From JAYWDA01 sp043779185 (GTDB lineage Bacteria; Bdellovibrionota; Bdellovibrionia; Bdellovibrionales; Bdellovibrionaceae), in the NCBI GenBank assembly GCA_043779185.1, contig JAYWEQ010000096.1, forward strand, positions 1-64,000: DNA of 64,000 nt, in the 5' to 3' direction. Shown one piece after another: positions 25,675-34,509 of this stretch. Made by a program: the position numbers and the translations under genes. How positions within the stretch are numbered: the first letter of the stretch is position 1; every line of letters begins with the position of its first letter. The notes below the pieces were generated by a model, which worked only from the letters and a program-made list of their open reading frames with translations, was not told where the DNA came from and did not search any database.

Positions 25675-26582
25675 AGGTCACTCCATACTTCAGAATGTTC
25701 AAGTTGTTGCCAAGGCTGAAACCATCTTTTAGGCCACAGCCTTAGAATATCAAAGCTAGCTTTAATAAATAGTAAAAACTTACGTTGAGGTGAAATGACA
25801 ATTCTGTGCTCAAAAAGATTTTGTTTTTGGCGAATCACTTCTCGACCAATTTCGCGATAAACATTTAAAGCAATACAGACCGCCCAAGCAGAGCGTAATG
25901 ATAAATAATGAAGTCCGTCACGACCACTAGCATACAAAGAATCAGCTTCCCACATCAGGCGCTGAGCCACTGTGTACAAATCTTTACGAAAAGTCGGTTC
26001 AAAAAAATCAGCTCTGGTCAGTCCTTGTTCGGCCAGCCAAGTGTCCGGTAAATAGCTTCGTCCCATCTGAAAATCTTCTCGAATATCACGGGCAATATTC
26101 GTCATTTGCATAGCGCACCCCAAGTCCACGGCATTTTTTAAGGCCTTCGTGTGACTGATGCCCATCACATGGCACATCATCAGACCCACAGTTCCAGCCA
26201 CGCAGTAGCAGTAGTCAATCAGCTCTTCACGATTCTCGATCCCTAAGCCGATAGCATCAATTTGAAAGCCCCGCAATAAATCCAAGGGATATTTTTTAGG
26301 AATTTGATTGGCATGAATCACTTCAGAAAAACCAAGCCAAGGATGTTCCGAGGGCGGATGTCCTGCATAACAAGCTTCTGTTTTTTCAATCAGCTCTTGA
26401 ACGCGGGCCCGAGCTTCATCAAGGTTTGCCGAATGATCAATCACATCATCGCAATAACGACACCAAGCGTATAATTTCCAGGCAGACTCTTTCTGAGTTT
26501 TAGAAAAAAAGAAACTGGCCAGGGCAAAACTTTTTGAACCTTTTTTAATATCATTTTTAGCGGCCATCACCAGATCAGACAT
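25671..26582 (-). CDS. crtB: Phytoene synthase
   Basis: CrtB joins two geranylgeranyl diphosphates head-to-head. The 303-residue protein has the first aspartate-rich site YAWCRYCDDVIDH, the second site MTNIARDIREDFQMGRSYLP, and the conserved CYCVAGTVGLMMCHVMG between them. All catalytic Asp residues are present. Its start overlaps the end of crtI by eight bases. The start codon is ATG, and translation is probably coupled to crtI. Confidence 0.95.
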   Translation of the reverse strand: MSDLVMAAKNDIKKGSKSFALASFFFSKTQKESAWKLYAWCRYCDDVIDHSANLDEARARVQELIEKTEACYAGHPPSEHPWLGFSEVIHANQIPKKYPLDLLRGFQIDAIGLGIENREELIDYCYCVAGTVGLMMCHVMGISHTKALKNAVDLGCAMQMTNIARDIREDFQMGRSYLPDTWLAEQGLTRADFFEPTFRKDLYTVAQRLMWEADSLYASGRDGLHYLSLRSAWAVCIALNVYREIGREVIRQKQNLFEHRIVISPQRKFLLFIKASFDILRLWPKRWFQPWQQLEHSEVWSDL

Positions 26583-28083
26583 GAAGCCCTAAATCCTTTG
26601 CAACAAGTCCAGCGGTGGCCTTTGCCGAATTCACAACTCCGGGAACGCCCGCTCCTGGATGAGTGCCGGCACCGACAAAATAAAGTCCATGAATCTTGGC
26701 GTCGCGATTATGCAGGCGGAAGTAAGCACTTTGTGTCAGCTTTGGCTCTAACGAAAAAGCATTCCCCATATGTGCATTCAATTCTGTCTTAAAATCTTCT
26801 GGCGTAAAAATCTTTTCAACCACAAGGTTTTCACGCAAGCCCGGCATATATTTTTCTTCCATATATTTCAGGATGCTATCAGCATATTTTCGGCCTTCAA
26901 TTTTCCAATCGATTTTCAGTTTTCCTAAATGCGCAACCGGAGCTAAGACATAAAAACATTCGCAGCCTTCCGGCGCTAAATTTTGATCCGTTAAGCTAGG
27001 AACATGAAGATACAAAGAAAAATCTTTAGGCAAAACACCATTGGTAAAAATATCTTCCAATAAACCTTCATAGCGAGGACCGAAAAGAACATTGTGATGA
27101 GCCAGGTAAGGATATTTCTTTTTCGTTCCAAAATAAATTAAAAATAAAGACATCGAAAAATCATTTTTCTCAAGTTTCGCTGCTTTTTTCTGTGCGATCG
27201 TATCTTGCTTCAGCAAATCCCTGTAAGTGTGAACAACATCACCATTGCTGACAACGGTGTCGCAGTCCCAAACTTGACCATTTTTTAAACGAAGGCCTTT
27301 GATTTGATGTTTTTCAGTTAAAATTTCATCCACTTCACTGTTGTAAACAATTTCGCCACCAATTTCTTGGAAGTACTTTACCATCGCTTGCACCAAGGCG
27401 CCGGTTCCACCGCGTGGGAAAAACACGCCCCAATTTCGCTCTAAAAAGTGAATCAAGGTATAAATCGACGAAGTATTAAATGGATTTCCACCAACTAATA
27501 AGGAATGAAAGCTGAAGGCTTGCCGTAGATGCTCATCTTTAATGTAACTGGAAACTGTTTTATAAACACTGCGATGAGCGCCCAAGCGAGCTAGCTGTGG
27601 TGATACTTTCACCATGCTCCATAAATGCAAAAAAGGTGTGGCGGCCAGGCGGGTATAACCTTGATCAAAAACTTTTTTAGAATATTCTAAAAATCGCTTA
27701 TAGCCGCTGACATCAACCGGAGATTTTTTTTCAATCTGTGAATAAAGCTCTTCCGCTGTGTTTGAGTAATCAAATTTATAACCATCATCCCAAAACAATC
27801 GATAAAAAGGACTGACGGGAATCAGTTCGACGTAATCCGAAAGTTTTCGACCGGTCATCGTGAAAAGTTCTTCCAAGCATTCTGGCGCCGTGATGACGGT
27901 GGGGCCGGCATCGAAAGTAAAACCTTTTTCTTTGTAAACATAAGCACGACCGCCTGCCATATCGCGCTTTTCAAAAATTTTTACTTGGCAGCCCTGAGCT
28001 TGTAAGCGAAGGGCAACACTTAAGCCGCCGAAGCCACTGCCGATGACGGCGACTTTTTTTTGGGAAGAATTCTTAGTAGGCAT
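26575..28083 (-). CDS. crtI: Phytoene desaturase
   Basis: CrtI oxidises phytoene to lycopene (or a less desaturated product) with FAD. The 502-residue protein has the FAD motif VAVIGSGFGGLSVALRLQAQ, then FEKRDMAGGRAYVYKEKGFTF split over two segments, and the C-terminal signature GLYFVGAGTHPGAGVPGV. The length is normal. Its start overlaps the crtE end by 11 bases and it is followed by crtB, so the three core steps are in one operon. Lycopene made here would be cyclised by CrtY. Confidence 0.95.
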   Translation of the reverse strand: MPTKNSSQKKVAVIGSGFGGLSVALRLQAQGCQVKIFEKRDMAGGRAYVYKEKGFTFDAGPTVITAPECLEELFTMTGRKLSDYVELIPVSPFYRLFWDDGYKFDYSNTAEELYSQIEKKSPVDVSGYKRFLEYSKKVFDQGYTRLAATPFLHLWSMVKVSPQLARLGAHRSVYKTVSSYIKDEHLRQAFSFHSLLVGGNPFNTSSIYTLIHFLERNWGVFFPRGGTGALVQAMVKYFQEIGGEIVYNSEVDEILTEKHQIKGLRLKNGQVWDCDTVVSNGDVVHTYRDLLKQDTIAQKKAAKLEKNDFSMSLFLIYFGTKKKYPYLAHHNVLFGPRYEGLLEDIFTNGVLPKDFSLYLHVPSLTDQNLAPEGCECFYVLAPVAHLGKLKIDWKIEGRKYADSILKYMEEKYMPGLRENLVVEKIFTPEDFKTELNAHMGNAFSLEPKLTQSAYFRLHNRDAKIHGLYFVGAGTHPGAGVPGVVNSAKATAGLVAKDLGLHV

Positions 28084-29062
28084 TGGTTAATCTTTCCGTA
28101 AGTTGTGTCGTCAATTGGAAAGCAGGACAAGAATCCTGCAAGGAAAAACTTGTTTTTAAATTTGTTAAAACTTCTTTTAAATCTTGCACAGCCATTTCAA
28201 AGGCTTTGGCTTTTAATGAACTGGATTGAATGAAAAGTCGAAGGGGATCACGGCAGGGCAAAGCTTGCACGGCTGAGTTAAAATCCTGCCATTCTTGTTC
28301 AGATCCAGTTTGCGCTAAGACCGACCAAATCCAAGTGGGTCTGCGAAGCTTTAAATCCTCGAGATGTTTTTCTAGAAGGCCGTCGACCGTAAAATTGCCA
28401 ACGTCGTCCAATTTTTGAAGACAGCTGCCAAACGCTTCGCCAAAGGAATCTAAAGCAAACCAATTTTTAAACTGAGGATTCAGCAAAGCACCCAATTGCA
28501 CCGAGAGCTTCATCAAGGCGCCACTTTTTAATCGTAAACTAGTTTCAACAAGCTTAGGAATCTTAGCGCGCTCAACTTCATCAATAGCCACCGAGACATC
28601 TAAAGCCTGACCCAAATGAGCATCACGCAAAGTTTCAGCAATTTTTTGAGCGGCGGCATGTTGATAAGCTTCATTAGCATTTAATTGCCTGACAAGACTC
28701 AGGGCTTGAAAATAAAGAAAATTTCCCAGATTCAAAGCCAGCGGCACACCATGCATACGATGAAGGGTAGGAAGTCCACGGCGTTCAAGGCTGTCGTCTT
28801 GAATATCATCAACAATCAAAGAACCTAAGTGTAAAGTTTCAATAATATGACTGATTTTAGTCAGTAAATTTTCAGATTCAAGGGGAGGGCAGCCGCCCAA
28901 ATGCCAACCCAGTTCGACCATTTTTCCACGGATTTCTTTGCTAGGACGGGTCCCAATATCTTGCCAAGGATGAAAAAGGGCCTTGTCCCAATACTCTTGC
29001 AAAGCTTCAACAGTCCCTTTTGGAGAGTTGTCATATTTTAAAATGTGGTGAAGATCCAGCAT
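28073..29062 (-). CDS. crtE: Polyprenyl diphosphate synthase (GGPP synthase)
   Basis: A trans-prenyltransferase of 329 residues. The first aspartate-rich motif is in LHLGSLIVDDIQDDSLERRG near residue 80, and a second, variant one appears as KLDDVGNF near residue 220, where a DDxxD would be expected. Upstream of the first motif, GKMVELGWHLGGCPP holds the position of the diphosphate-binding segment. First of the crt operon, it probably makes GGPP for CrtB. The degenerate second motif means chain length and efficiency are uncertain. Confidence 0.85.
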   Translation of the reverse strand: MLDLHHILKYDNSPKGTVEALQEYWDKALFHPWQDIGTRPSKEIRGKMVELGWHLGGCPPLESENLLTKISHIIETLHLGSLIVDDIQDDSLERRGLPTLHRMHGVPLALNLGNFLYFQALSLVRQLNANEAYQHAAAQKIAETLRDAHLGQALDVSVAIDEVERAKIPKLVETSLRLKSGALMKLSVQLGALLNPQFKNWFALDSFGEAFGSCLQKLDDVGNFTVDGLLEKHLEDLKLRRPTWIWSVLAQTGSEQEWQDFNSAVQALPCRDPLRLFIQSSSLKAKAFEMAVQDLKEVLTNLKTSFSLQDSCPAFQLTTQLTERLTNAY

Positions 29063-29115
29063 GCGAGCATATTAGACAGACGGCCCAAAAAATCAAGCTT
29101 CAGGCGAACTATTTC

Positions 29116-29134
29116 ATGACAGAAACACTGTCAT
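29116..29134. promoter_or_regulatory. Inverted repeat upstream of the crt operon
   Basis: ATGACAG and CTGTCAT form a perfect 7-bp inverted repeat with a five-base spacer. It lies about 55 bases upstream of the crtE start and just beyond the pstB stop. There is no T-run after it in either direction, so an operator is more likely than a terminator. The half-site CTGTCAT resembles a Pho-box half-site, but the arrangement here is inverted rather than direct. Confidence 0.4.
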
Positions 29135-29146
29135 AAACCAAATAGG

Positions 29147-29989
29147 CTATCCCCGGATTCCGCCGATGTAGGCGGCCGTCAAAGGATTCTGAGGTTTTTC
29201 AAAGATTTGTTGAGAGGGGCCAAACTCAATTAAACGGCCTGAGCCCTGTTGGACCCAGAAAAAACCAACAAAATCAGCCAATCTGCGAGCTTGAGCCAAA
29301 TTATGTGTGACCACCACAACCGTATATTTGCCGCGCAGGCTTGCGATCAGATCTTCCACAACACCACTTGAAATTGGATCTAAGGCGCTACAAGGTTCAT
29401 CCATCAATAAAATTTCGGGCCGCAATGTCAGCGCACGGGCGATACAAAGTCTTTGTTGTTGCCCGCCCGATAAAGCTAATGCCGAGGTGTCTAAGCGGTC
29501 TTTGACTTCATTCCAAAGTCCTACCTCGGTCAGAACTTTTTCAACAATGCTATTTTTCTCTGGTGAGTGTTTCATGCCATGCTCGTCTAGGGGCAGCGTC
29601 AAATTTTTTCGGATGCTCAAGGGAAATGGGTTTGGTTTTTGAAAAATCATACCGACCTGGCGACGCAAAGCTAAAGTATTTAAGCTCTCGTGCATGAGAT
29701 TTTTTTGATCCACATGCAGGCTTCCTGTGACTCGAGTCTGAGGAATCATTTCGTGCATACGATTGAGGCATGTTAAAAAACTCGTTTTGCCACATCCCGA
29801 AGGGCCGACCAGCGCCGTGATACATCCTTTACTGATCGAGACATTAACGTTTTCAAAGGCCGCTTTGTCGCGGTAAAAAAGCGACAGATTTTCTGCTAAA
29901 ATAAAGGACTCAGGAACACAGCATTCAGGTCGACGCTCGATAGGCGACCAAGGATAAGTGGCATCGACAGCATTCATTTTTTTCATCAT
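29147..29989 (-). CDS. pstB: Phosphate ABC transporter ATP-binding protein
   Basis: PstB powers high-affinity phosphate import. The 280-residue protein has Walker A LVGPSGCGKTSFLTCLNRMH, typical of PstB, then GMIFQKPNPFPLSIRKN, signature ALSGGQQQRLCIARAL, Walker B ILLMDEPCSALDP and VTHNLAQARR. The end matches the family (YIGGIRG, where Y-x-x-G-x-x-G is usual). The first 25 residues form an extra tail containing a vicinal Cys pair (RRPECCVPES), unusual for PstB. Its start overlaps the pstA end by four bases. PhoU is not encoded next to it. Confidence 0.95.
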   Translation of the reverse strand: MMKKMNAVDATYPWSPIERRPECCVPESFILAENLSLFYRDKAAFENVNVSISKGCITALVGPSGCGKTSFLTCLNRMHEMIPQTRVTGSLHVDQKNLMHESLNTLALRRQVGMIFQKPNPFPLSIRKNLTLPLDEHGMKHSPEKNSIVEKVLTEVGLWNEVKDRLDTSALALSGGQQQRLCIARALTLRPEILLMDEPCSALDPISSGVVEDLIASLRGKYTVVVVTHNLAQARRLADFVGFFWVQQGSGRLIEFGPSQQIFEKPQNPLTAAYIGGIRG

Positions 29990-30867
29990 TGTAAAAGCCT
30001 TTTCCCTAACCAGAAATCAGTCAAAATACTCGTCAAGGCATTGATCAGTAAAATTAAAATAAGCATGATAAAAGTGGCCCGATAAGCATTTTGATCGCCC
30101 CCCGGAACATTCATGGAAAGATCAAAAATATGAACCGATAGGGATCGTCCTGAATCCATTAATGACGAGGGCATCCGGTCGACATAACCACTGGTAAAAA
30201 TAAGCGCTGCCGTTTCTGCAATGGCGCGCCCAATACCCAAGACCAAACCAATCACTAAACCGGGCCTTGCCGCGGGTAAGATCAGCTGCCATAAAAGGGT
30301 CGTTTTTGAAATGGCTAAAGCCGATCCGGCAAAGCGATGTACATCAGGAACGGCGCGCAGTGCAATTTCAGTCATTCGAATAATGATTGGCAAAGCCATA
30401 CAAGCTAAAGTGAGCCCACCCGATAAGAGCGAAAATCCTAAGCCCAATGTTTTACAGAAAAAGGCATTTCCAAAAAGTCCAAAAATAATTGATGGAACCC
30501 CTGTTAGAACATCCAGACTGTAGTGAATGGCTTTGCTAAAAAAACCATCTTTAGCAGTAAACTCTGTCAGTAAAATAGCTGTTCCCAGTCCTAGAGGAAT
30601 GGCAGCGGCCATGCATATCATTAAAATTAACACCGTTGAAGCTAGAATCGAACTAATACCGCCCTCGCGCCCTGAGCTTGCTGGTTCAGAGGTTAAAAAT
30701 TCCCAAGAGAGGCCGTGATAACCCTGCAAAACAATATCACCGATGATAAGGATAAAAATAGCTAAGACCAATGAAGCCACGAACCAAAAAAATAAATTCG
30801 CCGTTTTCTCAATCCAATTATCAGCAGGTCTAAGCACGGGGACGTCCCGTTTCAATTTTCTGAGCAA
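29986..30867 (-). CDS. pstA: Phosphate ABC transporter permease PstA
   Basis: This is a 293-residue inner-membrane permease with six helices. The EAA-type coupling loop is GSALAISKTTLLWQLILPAA near residue 180, followed by GIGRAIAETAALIFTSG, both diagnostic of Pst permeases. The start overlaps the pstC end by 38 bases; a start a little downstream would still precede the first helix at about residue 28. It would pair with PstC. Arsenate can enter through such transporters, which matters given the arsenic genes nearby. Confidence 0.93.
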   Translation of the reverse strand: MLRKLKRDVPVLRPADNWIEKTANLFFWFVASLVLAIFILIIGDIVLQGYHGLSWEFLTSEPASSGREGGISSILASTVLILMICMAAAIPLGLGTAILLTEFTAKDGFFSKAIHYSLDVLTGVPSIIFGLFGNAFFCKTLGLGFSLLSGGLTLACMALPIIIRMTEIALRAVPDVHRFAGSALAISKTTLLWQLILPAARPGLVIGLVLGIGRAIAETAALIFTSGYVDRMPSSLMDSGRSLSVHIFDLSMNVPGGDQNAYRATFIMLILILLINALTSILTDFWLGKRLLQ

Positions 30868-31684
30868 CTGTCACGAAAAAGATAATCATCAAAATAAGAA
30901 TCAGGCCGCTGACAAATAAAGCCGAGCGGTGGTTGTCTGAGGCATAAGCCATTTCCAAAGCCATATTGGCTGTTAAAGTTCGAACGGGTGAAAAAATACT
31001 TTCAGGCCATTGAACAATATTCCCAGTGACCATCAAAATCGCCATTGTTTCGCCGATGGCACGACCAGCTTGCAAAATAAGGGCAGAATATAAACTAGGA
31101 CGCACGCAAGGTAAAATAACTGAAACAATGGTTCGCAATCTAGAAAAACCTAAAGCCGCCGCGCCGCTGATATACTGAGGAGGAACGCTAGCAAAGGTTG
31201 AATCTGCGGCGAGTGACATGGTTGGTAAAACCATGATCGCAAGAATAATTATTCCAGCCAGTAGACTTGAGCCGGGTGGAAATTTTTCGCCGATCCAAGG
31301 AACTAAAACAGTAAGACCCCAGAACCCATAAACGACCGAGGGAACGCCGCCTAATAATTCAAAAAGACGTCGGTAAACTAAGGCCACCAACGGCGGTGCA
31401 TAGAAACGAGAAAATAAACCCGAAAAGATTCCGAGTGGTGCGGCTAAAAAAATAGCGCCTAAAGAGGCAAGAACACTGGCTACTAGCATTGGCACTAAGT
31501 TAAAAAATCCTTCTTTGGGATGCCATGAATTTCCAGTAAAAAAGGGCAAAGGACCTATGGCTTTTAGAATTGGAAAAGACTCCATAACCACAAAAATAAT
31601 AATTAATGCTGTGATGGCCGCAGCCACCACAGCTAAAACTCGCAAAATCCAAATTAAAATAAAATCACTTTTCGATAGGGACAA
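30830..31684 (-). CDS. pstC: Phosphate ABC transporter permease PstC
   Basis: The 284-residue permease has six membrane helices and the PstC signature region: FELLGGVPSVVYGFWGLTVL, the coupling loop GAAALGFSRLRTIVSVILPC, and QAGRAIGETMAILMVTGN. It forms the channel with PstA. The start overlaps the end of pstS by 20 bases. All parts expected of the family are present, and there is no sign of truncation. Confidence 0.94.
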   Translation of the reverse strand: MSLSKSDFILIWILRVLAVVAAAITALIIIFVVMESFPILKAIGPLPFFTGNSWHPKEGFFNLVPMLVASVLASLGAIFLAAPLGIFSGLFSRFYAPPLVALVYRRLFELLGGVPSVVYGFWGLTVLVPWIGEKFPPGSSLLAGIIILAIMVLPTMSLAADSTFASVPPQYISGAAALGFSRLRTIVSVILPCVRPSLYSALILQAGRAIGETMAILMVTGNIVQWPESIFSPVRTLTANMALEMAYASDNHRSALFVSGLILILMIIFFVTVAQKIETGRPRA

Positions 31685-32483
31685 AATATTCCTTCTTAAT
31701 CAAATCAAAAGCTTCTTTAGATTGTGCAAATTCAATAAATTTTTTCTGTAAACCTGTGGGCTCGGCCTTGGTCACTAAATTTAACACTCGTGATAATGGG
31801 AATTTGTCCGTTTTAACAGTTTCAATACTGGCAGGAATGCCATTCATTGGTAAAAGCTTGATTGCAACACCATGGTTTGAGTCATATTCAGCTGTTCCAA
31901 TGGAAACATAGCCAATCGAATTTGGACTTCCTGCCACTGTTTTTACAGCTTGCTCATTGTCACCAGCAATCACACTGGCTTTGATATCACTATTTTTCAG
32001 TTTAAAGTAATGCAGGAAAAGTTCAAGGGTCGAACGACCTTCGGCCTTATTCACGATTACAATGGCTGCGTCTTTGCCGCCAACTTCTTTCCAATTTTTA
32101 ATTTTTCCAGTGTAGATATTCACAATTTGCTCGTTGGTCAGAGAAGCGACTTCATTTTTTTTATGCAAAATGAGAGCGATCCCATCTTTGGCGATCATAA
32201 AACTTTTAAGGTCTTTTTCTTCGTCATTCAGCGTTCGCGAAACCATGCCGATATCGGCAAGCCCTTTGCGAGCATCATTGATTCCTCTTGAAGATCCACC
32301 GGTTTGCACATCAATGCGAACACCGGGGTGTTTTTTCTCATAATATTTTGCCATTTCTAAAGCTAACGGCGCAATCGTGCTCGAGCCTGTCAGGGTCAGC
32401 TTCTCATCCACGGCTTGGGCGTTGAATCCCAAAGACATTAAAATAAGTCCTGCAAGGACCGTGCTTCTTGAAAACTTGATCAT
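31665..32483 (-). CDS. pstS: Phosphate-binding periplasmic protein PstS
   Basis: This is the substrate-binding protein of the Pst system, 272 residues. A signal peptide (TVLAGLILMSLGFNAQA) is followed by LTLTGSSTIAPLALEMAKYY, the phosphate-binding TGSST region, then VQTGGSSRGINDARKGLADI and NKAEGRSTLELFLHYF. The gene overlaps the arsR end by four bases (ATGA), so translation of PstS depends on arsR. Whether it favours phosphate over arsenate cannot be read from the sequence. Confidence 0.93.
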   Translation of the reverse strand: MIKFSRSTVLAGLILMSLGFNAQAVDEKLTLTGSSTIAPLALEMAKYYEKKHPGVRIDVQTGGSSRGINDARKGLADIGMVSRTLNDEEKDLKSFMIAKDGIALILHKKNEVASLTNEQIVNIYTGKIKNWKEVGGKDAAIVIVNKAEGRSTLELFLHYFKLKNSDIKASVIAGDNEQAVKTVAGSPNSIGYVSIGTAEYDSNHGVAIKLLPMNGIPASIETVKTDKFPLSRVLNLVTKAEPTGLQKKFIEFAQSKEAFDLIKKEYFVPIEK

Positions 32484-32812
32484 GATGATTTCTCCTGTGT
32501 TTTGGTTTGATTTGTAAAATTAAGTTGGCAACATCCTAAATCAACGGACTGCTCGGTCAGACTTAGAACGACGGAAGCAGAGGTTTGGTAAACCACTGAT
32601 TTCCCCTGGCGGTCCGAAGTCACTAATCCTGAATCCCGCAAAATTTTTAAATGATGGGACAAGAGGCTTTGATCAATTTTTAAAACTTGATTGATCTCGG
32701 TGACGGTCATCGGTTTGTGCATAATCTCGTGGAGAACCCGCAAGCGGGTTTCGTCGGCAAGGACTCGCAGGCGCGAAACGCAGTGTTTGACCTGACTTTT
32801 TGTCTTCTTCAC
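32480..32812 (-). CDS. ArsR/SmtB-family repressor heading the pst operon
   Basis: The 110-residue winged-helix protein has the ArsR fold. The recognition helix region is VTEINQVLKIDQSLLSHHLK, followed by RDSGLVTSDRQGKSVVYQ. The ELCVCDL arsenite site of classical ArsR is absent. Instead a vicinal Cys pair sits at the C-terminus (VDLGCCQLNF), a possible thiol site for arsenite. The GTG start follows a perfect palindrome by 12 bases, and the gene is coupled to pstS. It probably represses its own operon; the inducing signal could be arsenite or phosphate-related. Confidence 0.9.
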   Translation of the reverse strand: MKKTKSQVKHCVSRLRVLADETRLRVLHEIMHKPMTVTEINQVLKIDQSLLSHHLKILRDSGLVTSDRQGKSVVYQTSASVVLSLTEQSVDLGCCQLNFTNQTKTQEKSS

Positions 32813-32824
32813 TTGAGTCTCGAT

Positions 32825-32848
32825 TGATATGAATTTAAGTTCATATCA
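32825..32848. promoter_or_regulatory. Palindromic operator candidate for the arsR-pst operon
   Basis: TGATATGAA and TTCATATCA are perfect 9-bp arms around a six-base spacer. The site ends 12 bases before the GTG of the ArsR-type gene. ATATGAA-N6-TTCATAT is close to operators known for ArsR/SmtB proteins, so autorepression is the natural reading. Confidence 0.65.
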
Positions 32849-33139
32849 TGCTAAGGGCAGCGGAATGTTGGGAGCAAGCCCAGTTTTTAATGTCAGCCCG
32901 CATTTGGACTTCCACTAGATTTTGAAAAGGACTAACAAAGAGGGTCAAGGGGGCAAACAGTAGGATTTTAAAAATAGTAGGTAATTTCAAGTATTTATGC
33001 TTTGGCACAAAAAACCCTAAAGGCCATAAATTGCACACATCGGGTGAATTTCTTCATTTTGGTAAAAATACCTTTAAAAACTATGCGGAATCGCAAATAC
33101 TAGGCGAGTTTTAAAAAGCCGACGGGGGGCTAGAATTTT
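32849..33139. other. Divergent spacer between arsR-pst and the glucoamylase gene
   Basis: Apart from the operator, this stretch of just under 300 bases holds no gene I can support; a 65-codon minus-strand frame (32841-33038) has no family resemblance or ribosome binding site. It should contain the promoter for the arsR operon and one for the glucoamylase gene, which is preceded by GGGGGG. Confidence 0.5.
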
Positions 33140-34492
33140 ATGAAAAAATTTTGTTGGCAAAAAGCCTTACCTCTTCTTGTTTTGTTTTCGTTTCAAGCTC
33201 AGGCCCAAGCTCTTTCCACGGGACCCCACCAAAACTCACGACTGACATCTAACAAATCTTGGTTAGAAGACGAATCCACCTTAGCTATTTCACGGATTCT
33301 AGAAAATATTTCGCCGGCCGACTCTAGGCCCGGAGCCGTGATCGCGGCACCCACTCGCCGTGATCCTAATTATTATTATCACTGGGTTCGGGATGCAGGT
33401 TTAACGATGGAAGCTGTTGTGAATGAATACCGCTCTCGTTCGAATGCCAGCGACCGAAATATTTTGCGGCAAAAATTATCTGACTACACTGATTTTTCCG
33501 AGCACATTCAAAATATTTCAACTTTGACCGGTTTGGGCGAGCCAAAATTTAATGTTGATGGAACAGCTTATAATGGTCCGTGGGGGCGTCCTCAGAATGA
33601 CAGTCCTGCCTTGCGGGCGATGTCTTTAATTCACTGGGCGCAGATTTTAATTGATGAAGGACAAACTGATTATATTAAAGATCGTCTTTTCAATCCCAAG
33701 GATCCTATTTCCGGTGTGATCAAAAAAGATCTTAATTATGTTTCCATTCATTGGCAGGAGCCCAGCTTCGATCTTTGGGAAGAAGTTCAAGGAGATCACT
33801 TCTACACTCGTATGGTGCAGCGAAGGGCTTTGATCGAAGGCGCACAGCTGGCCTTAGCCCTCGGGGACTCGAAATCAGCAAGAATCTACTCTCGGCAGGC
33901 GATTGAAATTGAACAAAGCCTTGGTCAGTTTTGGGATGCGTCTCGGGGTTATTTCGTAGCGACTCGCAATCAAGTCACGGGTCTTAATTATAAAAACTCT
34001 AATCTAGACACCGCCGTCATCTTGGGTTTGCTTCATGGCTCATTGAATGATGGATTTTTGCCTTTTAGTGATCCCAAAGTTCAATCGACAATGGAAAATC
34101 TTGTGCAGGCCTTTGTTCAAACTTATCGGATCAATCAGCGCTCTGATATTCCGGGTGTAGCGATTGGAAGATATCCTGAAGATCGGTATGGCGGCAGTCA
34201 CTTTGATGGCGGCAATCCATGGCCCTTGTGCACACTAGCGATTGCCGAAGCCTACTACCGCATGGGTAACAAATTTAGTATCATGGGTCGAAAGCTTGAT
34301 AGCCTCAGCCTTCTAGAGACCGGCGATCAGTTTGTCGAGAGAGTGCGTTTTCACTCGCCAGCCGATGGTTCTTTGAATGAACAGATGGATCGCAATACAG
34401 GTTACATGACGTCGGTTGAAAATCTAACCTGGAATTATGCGGCCGTTCTTTCGGCGTTATCAGCTCGGCAAGCTGTCATATTTGGAAAATAA
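33140..34492 (+). CDS. Glucoamylase (glycoside hydrolase family 15)
   Basis: GH15 glucoamylases release glucose from the non-reducing ends of starch or glycogen. The 450-residue protein has a signal peptide (ALPLLVLFSFQAQAQA) and the family motifs in order: PNYYYHWVRDAGLTMEAVV, PSFDLWEEVQGDHFYTRMV with the general-acid Glu, and SPADGSLNEQMDRNTGYM with the catalytic-base Glu, followed by LTWNYAAVLSAL. It is exported, so it probably digests external or prey glycogen. Seventeen bases separate it from the next small secreted protein gene. Confidence 0.9.
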   Translation: MKKFCWQKALPLLVLFSFQAQAQALSTGPHQNSRLTSNKSWLEDESTLAISRILENISPADSRPGAVIAAPTRRDPNYYYHWVRDAGLTMEAVVNEYRSRSNASDRNILRQKLSDYTDFSEHIQNISTLTGLGEPKFNVDGTAYNGPWGRPQNDSPALRAMSLIHWAQILIDEGQTDYIKDRLFNPKDPISGVIKKDLNYVSIHWQEPSFDLWEEVQGDHFYTRMVQRRALIEGAQLALALGDSKSARIYSRQAIEIEQSLGQFWDASRGYFVATRNQVTGLNYKNSNLDTAVILGLLHGSLNDGFLPFSDPKVQSTMENLVQAFVQTYRINQRSDIPGVAIGRYPEDRYGGSHFDGGNPWPLCTLAIAEAYYRMGNKFSIMGRKLDSLSLLETGDQFVERVRFHSPADGSLNEQMDRNTGYMTSVENLTWNYAAVLSALSARQAVIFGK

Positions 34493-34509
34493 ATATCCTT
34501 GGAGGATTT

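Noticed and set aside
32841..33038. 65-codon minus-strand frame upstream of arsR
   Set aside because: It has no ribosome site or family resemblance, and it overlaps the operator of the arsR operon.
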